Origin: Bacteroidaceae bacterium
GTDB taxonomy: Bacteria > Bacteroidota > Bacteroidia > Bacteroidales > Bacteroidaceae
Assembly (NCBI GenBank): GCA_016286165.1
Contig: JAEESE010000011.1
Span: forward strand, 1-64,000
Length of the DNA stretch: 64,000 bases
Reading direction: 5' to 3'
Shown here: one piece after another, positions 34,745 through 42,823 of the stretch
Position numbering within the stretch: position 1 is the stretch's first letter
Layout: each line of letters opens with the position of its first letter
Program-made: the position numbers and the translations under genes
Notes under the pieces: model-generated
Told to the model about the DNA's origin: nothing
Databases searched by the model: none
Seen by the model: the letters and a program-made list of their open reading frames with translations, nothing else

Positions 34745-35113
34745 ATGGCAGATTTAATCAAAATTGCTGAAGAAGCTTTTGCTACAGGCAAGACCTTCCC
34801 CAAGTTCAAGGCAGGCGACACCGTGACTGTAGCTTACAAAATTGTCGAGGGTAACAAGGAACGTATCCAGCTTTACCGCGGCGTAGTGATTAAGATTAGC
34901 GGACATCAGGAGCATCGTCGCTTCACCGTTCGCAAGATGAGCGGCACCGTGGGTGTGGAGCGTATCTTCCCCATTTCCAGCCCCAACATTGACAGCATCA
35001 CCATCAACAAGGTTGGTAAGGTGCGTCGTGCAAAGCTTTATTACCTCCGTGGCCTCACGGGTAAGAAGGCCCGCATCGCCGAGAAGCGTACCGCTGTTCA
35101 GGCACAAGACTAA
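34745..35113 (+). CDS. rplS: 50S ribosomal protein L19
   Basis: Ribosomal protein at the 30S-50S interface. The track ORF is extended by 35 codons upstream. '[16 protein letters not shown]' is the real start and gives 122 aa, the usual length. Diagnostic L19 text: '[30 protein letters not shown]' (about 22), '[26 protein letters not shown]' (about 62), '[18 protein letters not shown]' (about 93). It is monocistronic with its own promoter and strong terminator. Confidence 0.98.
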   Translation: MADLIKIAEEAFATGKTFPKFKAGDTVTVAYKIVEGNKERIQLYRGVVIKISGHQEHRRFTVRKMSGTVGVERIFPISSPNIDSITINKVGKVRRAKLYYLRGLTGKKARIAEKRTAVQAQD

Positions 35114-35119
35114 GACAGG

Positions 35120-35160
35120 TTAACACATTAACAAGTTAACAAGTTAACAAGTCAACAAGG
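35120..35160. repeat. TTAACAAG tandem phrase repeat
   Basis: Four to five 8-bp TTAACAAG-type units between rplS and its terminator. The related TTAACACATTAAC phrase recurs near 15462. Confidence 0.55.
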
Positions 35161-35184
35161 GCAAGCCCGAAAGGTAAAACGCAG

Positions 35185-35219
35185 CAGCCCCGCTAAGCAA
35201 TAGCTCAGCGGGGCTGTTT
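35185..35219 (+). terminator. Terminator of rplS
   Basis: Perfect stem CAGCCCCGCT/AGCGGGGCTG with a 12-nt loop, then TTTG. Confidence 0.85.
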
Positions 35220-35281
35220 GTTTATTAACCTGTTAGCGTTATAACGTAATAACGTGACAACGTGATAACGCGATTACCTGT

Positions 35282-35449
35282 TTAGGGCAGGCTGATAGCG
35301 CCAGAGGGGCAAGCGTCAGCGCAAGTGCCGCATTCTGTGCACTCGTCGGGGTTGATGCTGTAGATGTCGCCTTCAGAGATGGCGCCAACGGGACATTCGT
35401 CGATGCAAGTGCCGCAAGCGACGCAGTCTTCACCAATTACATAAGCCAT
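35282..35449 (-). CDS. Small 2[4Fe-4S] ferredoxin
   Basis: Missed by the ORF track, which shows another frame here. The minus strand from ATG 35449 encodes 55 aa beginning 'MAYVIGEDCVACGTC'. Two complete cluster motifs are present: 'CVACGTCIDECPVG' (residues 9-22) and 'CTECGTCADACPSG' (37-50), each CxxCxxCxxxCP. This is the clostridial-type low-potential ferredoxin that carries electrons for anaerobic oxidoreductases in the cytoplasm. The length is standard. It stands alone, with TACCTTCG on the minus strand about 96 nt upstream as a weak promoter candidate. Confidence 0.95.
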   Translation of the reverse strand: MAYVIGEDCVACGTCIDECPVGAISEGDIYSINPDECTECGTCADACPSGAISLP

Positions 35450-35682
35450 AGTTGTGTAAAGTTTAAAGATTGATGTTTAATGTTTAAAAGTCACTGGTTC
35501 GGGGGTCTACCTGGGCATATCATGCCCTTTCGACGGCGCGAAGGTAATCACTTTCGATGACCCGCGCAAGAAAATTCCTTGTTTTTTGACGTTTTTCTAC
35601 CTAATTTTAGTGATTTGACCCAAGAAATCTCAACCTTTATTAAAAGTTTCACTTTTTCGGACGTTTTCTCAAATAAAAGGTT

Positions 35683-35690
35683 TAACTTTG
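35683..35690 (+). promoter_or_regulatory. -7 element TAACTTTG of glyS
   Basis: TAACTTTG 65 nt before the glyS ATG. The gap 35450-35754 otherwise holds TTTAA-type phrase repeats and no gene. Confidence 0.6.
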
Positions 35691-35754
35691 CAGCCGAATT
35701 CTTTAAACATTATACATTAAACACTAAAAACTGCGGCAAAGCCGCGCCAAACAC

Positions 35755-37299
35755 ATGGCACAACAAGAAGACGTTTTCAAGAAGATTGTTTCGCATTGCA
35801 AGGAGTACGGGTTCGTGTTCCCCTCAAGTGATATCTACGATGGCCTCGGAGCCGTTTACGACTATGGTCAGAACGGCGTGGAGCTGAAGAACAATATCAA
35901 GCAGTACTGGTGGCAGTCGATGGTGCTGCTGCACCAAAACATCGTCGGAATCGACGCTGCCATCTTCATGCACCCCACTACATGGAAGGCCAGCGGACAC
36001 GTGGACGCTTTCAACGATCCCCTCATCGACAACCGCGACTCGAAGAAGCGCTACCGCGCCGACGTCCTCATCGAGGATCAGATGGCGAAGTACGATGAGA
36101 AGATTGACAAGGAAGTGGCCAAGGCCAAGAAGCGCTTCGGCGAAGCCTTCGACGAGGCTCAGTTCCGCAGCACCAACGGCCGTGTGCTGGAACTCCAGCA
36201 GAAGCGCGACGCCCTGCATGAGCGTTTCCAGAAGGCCATGAACGCCAACGACCTCGACGAGCTCAAGCAGATCATCATCGACGAGGAAATCGTCTGCCCC
36301 ATCAGCGGCACACGCAACTGGACCGACGTGCGTCAGTTCAACCTCATGTTCAAGACCGAGGTGGGCTCCACAGCCGAAGGCACATCCACTATCTACCTGC
36401 GCCCCGAAACGGCTCAGGGTATCTTCGTCAACTACCTCAACGTGCAGAAGACGGGTCGCATGAAGCTGCCCTTCGGTATCGCACAGATAGGTAAGGCTTT
36501 CCGCAACGAGATCGTAGCCCGTCAGTTCATCTTCCGTATGCGCGAGTTCGAGCAGATGGAAATGCAGTTCTTCGTGAAGCCCGGCACCGAGCTCGACTGG
36601 TTCCAGAAGTGGAAGCAGACGCGCATGGCTTGGCACCAGGCGCTTGGCTTCGGCGCCGAGAACTATCGTTTCCACGACCACGACAAGCTGGCTCACTACG
36701 CCAATGCCGCTACCGACATCGAGTTCCACATGCCTTTCGGTTTCAAGGAGGTGGAGGGTATCCACTCCCGCACCAACTTCGACCTCTCGCAGCATGCCAA
36801 GTACAGCGGCAAGAAGATCGAGTACTTCGACCCCGAGACCAACGAGAGCTACACCCCGTTCGTCATCGAAACCTCCATCGGTGTCGATCGCATGTTCCTC
36901 AGCGTCATGTGTCACAGCTACTGCGAGGAGCAGCTTGAGAATGGCGAGACGCGCGTAGTGCTGCGCCTGCCGGCCGCCCTGGCTCCCGTCAAGCTGGCTG
37001 TGCTGCCACTGGTGAAGAAGGACGGTCTGCCCGAAATCGCTCAGGACATCGTCAACGACCTCCGTTTCCACTTCAACTGCAAGTACGACGAGAAGGACAC
37101 CATCGGCAAGCGCTACCGCCGCATGGACGCCATCGGTTGCCCCTACTGCGTTACCATCGACCACGACACGCTCGAGGACCACTGCGTCACCCTGCGCGAC
37201 CGCGACACCATGGAGCAGCGCCGCGTGCCCATCGCCGATCTCCAGTCCATCATCGAGGACAAGGTCAGCATCACCAGCCTGCTGAAGAAGCTGCTGTAA
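35755..37299 (+). CDS. glyS: Glycyl-tRNA synthetase (alpha2 type)
   Basis: Charges tRNA-Gly; cytoplasmic homodimer of class II. The 514 aa length fits the bacterial single-chain alpha2 form. The N-terminal 'YGFVFPSSDIYDGLGAVYDYGQNGVELKNNI' is the class II motif 1 region. 'TEVGSTAEGTSTIYLRPETAQGIFVNY' (about 200) and 'REFEQMEMQFFVKPG' (about 262) are motif 2-type segments. 'GVDRMFLSVMC' (about 378) is motif 3. The C-terminal anticodon-binding domain runs from 'APVKLAVLPLVKKDG'. The ATG at 35755 agrees with the family start. Confidence 0.97.
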   Translation: MAQQEDVFKKIVSHCKEYGFVFPSSDIYDGLGAVYDYGQNGVELKNNIKQYWWQSMVLLHQNIVGIDAAIFMHPTTWKASGHVDAFNDPLIDNRDSKKRYRADVLIEDQMAKYDEKIDKEVAKAKKRFGEAFDEAQFRSTNGRVLELQQKRDALHERFQKAMNANDLDELKQIIIDEEIVCPISGTRNWTDVRQFNLMFKTEVGSTAEGTSTIYLRPETAQGIFVNYLNVQKTGRMKLPFGIAQIGKAFRNEIVARQFIFRMREFEQMEMQFFVKPGTELDWFQKWKQTRMAWHQALGFGAENYRFHDHDKLAHYANAATDIEFHMPFGFKEVEGIHSRTNFDLSQHAKYSGKKIEYFDPETNESYTPFVIETSIGVDRMFLSVMCHSYCEEQLENGETRVVLRLPAALAPVKLAVLPLVKKDGLPEIAQDIVNDLRFHFNCKYDEKDTIGKRYRRMDAIGCPYCVTIDHDTLEDHCVTLRDRDTMEQRRVPIADLQSIIEDKVSITSLLKKLL

Positions 37300-37301
37300 A
37301 A

Positions 37302-37333
37302 AAAGTGAAAAATGAAAGAGTGAAAGTGAAAAA
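37302..37333. repeat. GTGAAAAATGAAAG phrase repeat, left arm
   Basis: 'AAGTGAAAAATGAAAGAGTG' and following. It is inverted relative to 37426-37459, inside the start of the FKBP gene, so the pair brackets the start codon at 37364. Confidence 0.6.
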
Positions 37334-37363
37334 TATATTTGACTTATAAATGTACAAAAGACG

Positions 37364-38023
37364 ATGAAGACTCACGATAACATCAAGTTGCATGGTTTAT
37401 CATACAAACCTGGAAAGTTACTTTTATTTTTCACTTTTCACTTATCACTTTTCATTTTATTCTCCTCCTGCTCCTCCGATACTGAGGACTATGATCCATA
37501 CAGCAACTGGAAGAGCCGCAACGAGGCATGGTTCAAGCAGATAGCAGACTCCGCTCGCCACGGCGGCAGCGAATGGCTGAGCTATAAGTCGGTCCTCAAG
37601 AGCCCCAACTATCAGAGCGGCATCATGGCCGACAGCATTTTCGTGCATATCCTGCATCGTGGTGCAGGCACGTTCTCGCCGGCCTCCAGCGACACCGTCC
37701 GTATCAATTTCCGCGGCACGCTCATGCCCACAAAGGATGTCAGCGGCAACCCGCTCACTACGATATTCACGCAGACCTACTATCAGGACTTCGACCCCGC
37801 TACGGCTGCTCCGCAGAAAGCTTGTGTGTCTTCGTTCACAGCGGGCTTCGCCACAGCACTGCAGCACATGGTAGTTGGCGACGACTGGCTCGTGTACATC
37901 CCTGCCGACCTCTTCTATGGCAAGAATGCCAACGGCGTCATTCCTGCCTACAGCGCAGCCTGCTTCCGCATCAATTTGGTGGGCGTCTATCCTCTTGGCA
38001 CACAGGTGCCTGAATGGAAATAG
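37364..38023 (+). CDS. FKBP-type peptidyl-prolyl isomerase lipoprotein
   Basis: Predicted envelope protein-folding catalyst. The signal peptide ends in 'LFSSC' (Cys about 36), giving a lipoprotein. The mature N-terminal 'DYDPYSNWKSRNEAWF' is typical of Bacteroidetes FKBP lipoproteins. The FKBP fold occupies about 105-215: 'SDTVRINFRGTLMPT', 'AGFATALQHMVVGDDWLVYIPADLFYG' and the terminal 'ACFRINLVGV'. The hydrophobic core of the signal ('LLFFTFHLSLFILF') is encoded by a TTTTTCACTTTTCACTT phrase repeat rather than ordinary codons. Its inverted copy lies just before the gene. It probably follows glyS in one transcript (64 bp gap). Confidence 0.88.
   Translation: MKTHDNIKLHGLSYKPGKLLLFFTFHLSLFILFSSCSSDTEDYDPYSNWKSRNEAWFKQIADSARHGGSEWLSYKSVLKSPNYQSGIMADSIFVHILHRGAGTFSPASSDTVRINFRGTLMPTKDVSGNPLTTIFTQTYYQDFDPATAAPQKACVSSFTAGFATALQHMVVGDDWLVYIPADLFYGKNANGVIPAYSAACFRINLVGVYPLGTQVPEWK
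37426..37459 (+). repeat. TTTTTCACTTTTCACTT phrase repeat encoding a signal-peptide core
   Basis: Several overlapping TCACTT units, reverse-complementary in kind to 37302-37333, translated as the hydrophobic core of the FKBP lipoprotein signal peptide. Confidence 0.65.
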
Positions 38024-38043
38024 ATAGCTTCCTGTCATAAATG

Positions 38044-38109
38044 CTTTTCCCACCGGTGACAAAAGCTTTTCCCACCGGTGGGAAACTGTTTTCCCACCAG
38101 TGGGAAACC
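38044..38109. repeat. 22-bp tandem repeat family 1 (TTTTCCCACCGGTGGGAAA), three copies
   Basis: Copies start at 38044, 38066 and 38088, exactly 22 bp apart. Each centres on the palindrome TTTCCCACCGGTGGGAAA or a near version of it, with no spacers. Confidence 0.85.
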
Positions 38110-38112
38110 TTA

Positions 38113-38155
38113 ACACGACTGGTCGTATACTCATTTACGACCAGTCGTGTTTTTA
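38113..38155 (+). terminator. Strong hairpin ACACGACTGGTCGTA with T run (also a 22-bp repeat pair)
   Basis: Perfect 15-bp stem with an 8-nt loop, then TTTTT: a probable terminator for glyS-FKBP. CGACTGGTCG (38116) and CGACCAGTCG (38138) are 22 bp apart, the same period as the neighbouring arrays. Confidence 0.75.
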
Positions 38156-38168
38156 TCTTATCCCCAAG

Positions 38169-38256
38169 CTAATCAGCTTTCATCTCCGGCCTAATCGGCT
38201 TTCATCTCCGGCCTAATAGGCTTTCAACTGCGGCCTAATAGGCCCGGGGTGGGGCT
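38169..38256. repeat. 22-bp tandem repeat family 3 (GGCCTAATAGGC), four copies
   Basis: Units start at 38169, 38191, 38213 and 38235, exactly 22 bp apart. The GCCTAAT(A/C)GGC core is palindromic and the interval is CTTTCATCTC or a close variant. The last copy is partial and runs up to the LRR gene stop. Confidence 0.85.
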
Positions 38257-38257
38257 T

Positions 38258-41200
38258 CTAGTCTTTTCCCAAGATGATATTCACCAGAGCCGTGACGTCG
38301 GCGATTGTTACGCTGCCGTCGTTGTTCACGTCGGCCACACCGCTGGCGGGTGTCTCACTCTTGCCGAGGATGATGTTGACGAGGGCTGTGACGTCGGCGA
38401 TGGTTACGCTGCCGTCGTTGTTCACGTCGCCCACGACGAATTCCTCAAACTCAAACCAGTCAGTGTAGTCGATGGTATAGTAGCACGTCCAGTTCTTACC
38501 CTCCTTCAGATATTTCACCCGTTCCATGGAAATGGTGTTTCCCTCGGATGATGCCTTGCTGATGACGTATATCATGCCAGGTTCCGTCTCTTCGGAGCGG
38601 TCGGGCAGATTCGAGACCATCATCTTCATGGCCGTCTCGTTCAGCCGGTTGTTGTAGCAGGCGAGGAAACGCAACTGGTAGCAGTTGCTGGTTCGCAGGT
38701 CGGTGAGCAGGTTATTGTTGCAGAGGAGCGTCTTCAGATTCGTGTTCTTGGTCAGGCGGAGCTGTGTGAGTCGGTTATACGAGCAGTCCAGCCATTCCAG
38801 TCCGGTGAAGTATTCTATGCCTGTGAGGTCCTCGATGTCCCTCTGGTGGAGGTTCATTTGGGTTTTGTCCTGAGCCTCGGTATAGAGCAGGAAGCCATCG
38901 CCGTCGGGATCATAGTTTTCAGCGACGAAAGAGCGGAAGTTGTCATCGGGGAAGTTGGTGGTGTTGATCTCGATGCCTGCTTCGAATTGGTGGAAGGTGC
39001 CGTCGCCGGCTTGATACATCAGTTTCCATCCCTTCTGATAGGCAGCTGTGATGTGTTGTATGTCAGGCGTTACATTCCCCTCGTTGTTACTTCCCACATG
39101 AAAGATGAGTATGGTGTTTGTCGAGCCATCGCCTTCGGGAAGACTGCTGATCATGTTTGTGATACCCTCCGCAGTGAGTTGGTTTTCCATGATGTCGATG
39201 TTCTGCAGACCAGTCAATCCAGTAAAGTCGGCCGTTTCCAGGGCATTGCCATTGACATAGACCCTCTCCAAGGCGAAGAGGTGCGTGATGCCTGTGAGGT
39301 CGGTAACGCCTTGGTTGTTGAGCGAAAGGTCGGAGATGTCCTCCAACTCATCGTTTGTCAGCCACCAGTCACCGTCCTTGTCAATAGAGCTGCCATGCAG
39401 GTAGTTGCGGACAATCTCGTTAGGGAAGTTGGCAGCGTTGATGGCTATGCCATCACGTGGGCAGGAGATGGTGACTTGGCTGGTTGCAATGGTGTATGTG
39501 GAGCCTGAGCGTGTGCAGACATTGTGGTTGAAGAAGTAGCCGTCAACTAGGCGAGGTCTTGTGCCAGAGTTATCAGTAACCTCGATTGTGGTGTCTTCGG
39601 GTCGGACGAGCGCATGCAGATTGGCAACACTTGCTGTCGGGCCGTTGGCCAGTACCTTGGTATTGCTACCCTCCAGGGTGAGGGAGGCATGGTATGTGGT
39701 TACTTGGCCTACGCGCGGAACATAATCTTCAGTAGAGAGTCCAAAGATGCCGTAGCCCTCTGTTCCTGTATTTTGGGCATTCAAAATGGCGCCGCCGGTG
39801 ACGAAGAGCGTGTCACCATTGAGACGAATGCTGCAGATGTTGGACTTTGCCGTAAGCCTGCCTGACCCCGTGATGGTGGTTTTCTTGCTGAGCAGGATGG
39901 CTTCATTGCCTATCACGTTAATCGTGTTGGTGCCGATGAGATTGATGGTCAGCCCGTCAATCTGACTCTTCAGACCGATGGCATCGACAATTGCGTTGCT
40001 AGTGATGGTGGCCCCGTTTAGCGTAAGTGTGTTGGTCTGTTCGTCGAAGGAGCCTGCACCCGATACGCCAGCAATGGCGGTGAGGTCACCGGCACTGTCA
40101 GAGGTTACTTGTGTGCCACGGAGCCATAGTTTGTAGGCAACGGTGCCGCCAGCATAGTCCTGCCACGAGTTGCCTGTGGTGGTGTACTGGGGGTTCCATC
40201 CCTTCGCCCTCAAGGCGCTGACTGTGGCAGGCGACATCTCGTTGCCCTCGGTGGCAAGGCCCTGATAGTAGGCACGCACGTTGCAGGTTGTGGCCAGCGG
40301 CGGCAGGGCCTGGGCAATGGCGCGCATGGCGTCGTTCTTCAGCTGGTTGCCGTAGATGCACAGACTCTTCAGCAGCTGGTTGTGCGTCAGGTCGAGCGCA
40401 GTGAGCTGGTTCTTCTCCACATACAGATACCTGAGGTTTTCGTTGTGTGTCAGGTCGAGGGTCGTCAGGCTGTTACCGCCGCATCTGAGGTCTGCCAGCA
40501 TGGGGAACATACTGACGTCGAGGGTTGTAAACTGGTTGTTGCTGCAGTCGAAGTTGCGCAGGTTGGTCAGGCTGCCGAGGCCGTAGATCTGGGTCAGCTG
40601 ATTGTCCTGGCACTGCAGTTCGCGCAGTTTGGGGTTCTCGCTGACGTTGAGATTGGTCAGGTGGTTGTCATCGCAGAAGAGACGCTGCAGTTCGGTGCAG
40701 CCGCGCACGTCGATGCTGGTGAGGCCGCAGCTATTGCCATACAACGTTTCCAGATGGGGGAACTGCGAGGCATCAAACCAGGTGACGCCTTCGTTATTGT
40801 AGAATTGAATCTCACGCAGGTTCGACAGGTCCAGCACCACCTCGCTCAGTCCAGCATCGGTCAGGTTGTTTTTGGAGACATCCAAGTAAACCAGGTTCCT
40901 CAGGTACTGTATGCCCTCAAGCGAGGCGATGTTCTTTTCCGACACGTAGAGTTCTGTGATGCCGTCAATCTCCTCCTGCGTCAGCAGGGCATCTGCACCA
41001 TAGCTTTGATCCAACAGGTAGTTGCGGAACTTCTGGTCGGGGAAGTTGTACTCGTTGATGCCTATGCCGAAGTCGCCAGTGGTAATCTCGACCCACATCC
41101 ACGCCCCGTTGCCAGCATGGTATTTGTATCGCACCTTGCTGACATCGCTGGCGCCGCCCTCGTCAACGAGCAGATATTCGCCCAGCATCGTCGGGTTGTT

Positions 41201-42538
41201 GATCGTTGTCATAGTTTGACGCCACACTGTCATGTCGGAAATGGAGTCGCAGTTGACCTCGTTGTTCAGCCGCACGTAGGTCTTCCCGTCTATCTTCGTG
41301 GCCTGGCCCTCAATGTACTGAACAGGTACGCACAGGGTGTGGCATACGGTGCCCGTAACGTCGATGGCAAACAGCAGATTACCGTGTATACTAATAGTTT
41401 TGAGTGCAGGGTTGTGCGACACATTGAGCGTGGTCAGATCGTTGTACTTGCAGCTCAACAATTCCAGATTGGTGAATCTTGATACATCGAGCGTAGTCAG
41501 GTTGCAATCTTCACAACGTAGGGTTGTTGTCTTCTCGGGATTCGGAATGTTGAGGATGAACTCTTCTATAATGTCTGTGTAACTGCAGTCAAAGCTATGA
41601 ACAGCTCCGTTGCCGGCCTGCGACCACTCGATGCCGTTTACAGGAGAATAGGAGCAATCGATATGTTTGTATTCATTGTCGCGCAGGTCGAGCGTGTGAA
41701 TCTGGGTTTTGTAGCAATAAATGGAAGGCTTGTATGATAAATTTGAATCCATGTCCGGCAGGAACAGCGCGCTCAGCAGCGGGTTATCGTTGCAGCGGAG
41801 TACTTCAAGTCGAGGGGTAGTAACATTCAGAGCATCTATCTGATTGCTGGAGCAGTCTAAATCCCGCAGGAGCATGCTGTCGCCTGTATAGAGACTGGTC
41901 AACTGATTCTCGCTGCAGTGCAAGGTGGTCAACGCCGTGCAGCCCCTCACATTGAGGTTGGTGAGCTGGTTCCGCTGGCAAGTCAGAGTCGTCAGTTCCG
42001 TGCAACCTGACACGTTGAGCGAGGTGAGTTTGTTCTCCCTGCAATCCACCGACTCCAGTTTGACACAGCCCGAGAGGTTAAGCGAAGTGAGCTGGCTCTC
42101 CTGACACTCCACCGACTTCAGCTTGGCACAGCCCGAGAGGTTGAGCGATTCAAGTTGTTTGCCCACCGCTTCGACCTCTGTAACATCCATTCCTGAGAGG
42201 TCGAGCGTCGTCAGGTCGTTAGAATAGACCTTTATCTTCAACCCCCAAGTACCAGTCTCGCTCTTGGCGAAGTATCGGATGCCTTCTACGCTTTGGCAAC
42301 CAGTATTGAGGAGGATGGTCACAACTCTCTTGCGCTCATAGTCCGACAGCTTGCCGTCGGCGCCCACTAAGTCCCACCTGCCATCGCTTTTATGATACTC
42401 CATCGTGTTCAGGATGTAGTTGCGGAACACGGGGTCTGGGAAGTGTGCTTCGTCAATGGGAATGGATTCGGCGAAAATGCTTACGTTTGCTGTCAGCCCT
42501 GCGAGGGCGAGCACGAATGCAACAAATCTCTTCTTCAT
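38258..42538 (-). CDS. Secreted leucine-rich-repeat protein with dockerin-like C terminus
   Basis: Surface or secreted binding protein with no enzymatic motif. The signal peptide is residues 1-23. There are four blocks, each opening with a 'FPDxxFRNY' module followed by an acidic 'D.DGDG.L...E' loop (about residues 33, 500, 1075 and 1210). After each come LRRs of the 'LTSLNLSGCxxLxxL.C..NQ' type, about 20-21 residues long. Between blocks 2 and 3, about 830-1040, lies a beta-helix-like 'TLTLNGATITS.' region resembling carbohydrate-binding modules. It ends with two 'DVNNDGSVTIADVTALVNIILGK' repeats. At 1426 aa it could bind glycans or host proteins; the ligand is unknown. Weak promoter TACCTTTA lies on the minus strand about 135 nt upstream. 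Confidence 0.85.
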   Translation of the reverse strand: MKKRFVAFVLALAGLTANVSIFAESIPIDEAHFPDPVFRNYILNTMEYHKSDGRWDLVGADGKLSDYERKRVVTILLNTGCQSVEGIRYFAKSETGTWGLKIKVYSNDLTTLDLSGMDVTEVEAVGKQLESLNLSGCAKLKSVECQESQLTSLNLSGCVKLESVDCRENKLTSLNVSGCTELTTLTCQRNQLTNLNVRGCTALTTLHCSENQLTSLYTGDSMLLRDLDCSSNQIDALNVTTPRLEVLRCNDNPLLSALFLPDMDSNLSYKPSIYCYKTQIHTLDLRDNEYKHIDCSYSPVNGIEWSQAGNGAVHSFDCSYTDIIEEFILNIPNPEKTTTLRCEDCNLTTLDVSRFTNLELLSCKYNDLTTLNVSHNPALKTISIHGNLLFAIDVTGTVCHTLCVPVQYIEGQATKIDGKTYVRLNNEVNCDSISDMTVWRQTMTTINNPTMLGEYLLVDEGGASDVSKVRYKYHAGNGAWMWVEITTGDFGIGINEYNFPDQKFRNYLLDQSYGADALLTQEEIDGITELYVSEKNIASLEGIQYLRNLVYLDVSKNNLTDAGLSEVVLDLSNLREIQFYNNEGVTWFDASQFPHLETLYGNSCGLTSIDVRGCTELQRLFCDDNHLTNLNVSENPKLRELQCQDNQLTQIYGLGSLTNLRNFDCSNNQFTTLDVSMFPMLADLRCGGNSLTTLDLTHNENLRYLYVEKNQLTALDLTHNQLLKSLCIYGNQLKNDAMRAIAQALPPLATTCNVRAYYQGLATEGNEMSPATVSALRAKGWNPQYTTTGNSWQDYAGGTVAYKLWLRGTQVTSDSAGDLTAIAGVSGAGSFDEQTNTLTLNGATITSNAIVDAIGLKSQIDGLTINLIGTNTINVIGNEAILLSKKTTITGSGRLTAKSNICSIRLNGDTLFVTGGAILNAQNTGTEGYGIFGLSTEDYVPRVGQVTTYHASLTLEGSNTKVLANGPTASVANLHALVRPEDTTIEVTDNSGTRPRLVDGYFFNHNVCTRSGSTYTIATSQVTISCPRDGIAINAANFPNEIVRNYLHGSSIDKDGDWWLTNDELEDISDLSLNNQGVTDLTGITHLFALERVYVNGNALETADFTGLTGLQNIDIMENQLTAEGITNMISSLPEGDGSTNTILIFHVGSNNEGNVTPDIQHITAAYQKGWKLMYQAGDGTFHQFEAGIEINTTNFPDDNFRSFVAENYDPDGDGFLLYTEAQDKTQMNLHQRDIEDLTGIEYFTGLEWLDCSYNRLTQLRLTKNTNLKTLLCNNNLLTDLRTSNCYQLRFLACYNNRLNETAMKMMVSNLPDRSEETEPGMIYVISKASSEGNTISMERVKYLKEGKNWTCYYTIDYTDWFEFEEFVVGDVNNDGSVTIADVTALVNIILGKSETPASGVADVNNDGSVTIADVTALVNIILGKD

Positions 42539-42672
42539 TGTTCTTATGTTTTTATGAGTGCTTCGCCCCTACAGATATGGGAGGAAGCAAACTGCCATTG
42601 TTATAATTTGTAATCTTTAATCTCTAATCCCGAATCTTGGATAATCTCAGATTCGTAATCTTTTTTCAGCCG

Positions 42673-42680
42673 TAAAGGTA
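42673..42680 (-). promoter_or_regulatory. Weak -7 element TACCTTTA of the LRR gene
   Basis: One mismatch to TAnnTTTG, 135 nt upstream. Nearby 42600-42660 holds 'TAATCTCTAATCCCGAATC' phrase repeats. Confidence 0.35.
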
Positions 42681-42753
42681 GTAATAATTGGATAATTGAA
42701 GATAAAAAATGGAAATAAATTCGTTTTTCAATGCACATTTATTAATTTATTAC

Positions 42754-42761
42754 TATCTTTG
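42754..42761 (+). promoter_or_regulatory. -7 element TATCTTTG of the pyrK operon
   Basis: TATCTTTG 63 nt before the pyrK ATG. Confidence 0.6.
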
Positions 42762-42823
42762 CTGACAAATAATAGAGAAAACTCTCCTTTCTTTAAACTA
42801 TATAACGTAAACCGTATACTATA

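Noticed and set aside
35239-35436. 65-aa ORF listed by the track at the ferredoxin locus
   Set aside because: Wrong frame; the real 55-aa ferredoxin with two CxxCxxCxxxCP motifs is in another minus-strand frame at 35282-35449.
35824-37182. 452-aa antisense ORF across glyS
   Set aside because: Val/Leu/Glu-rich shadow of the glyS frame; no independent support.
38044-38256. CRISPR array
   Set aside because: Units are contiguous at 22 bp with no unique spacers, the families change along the region, and no cas genes are nearby.
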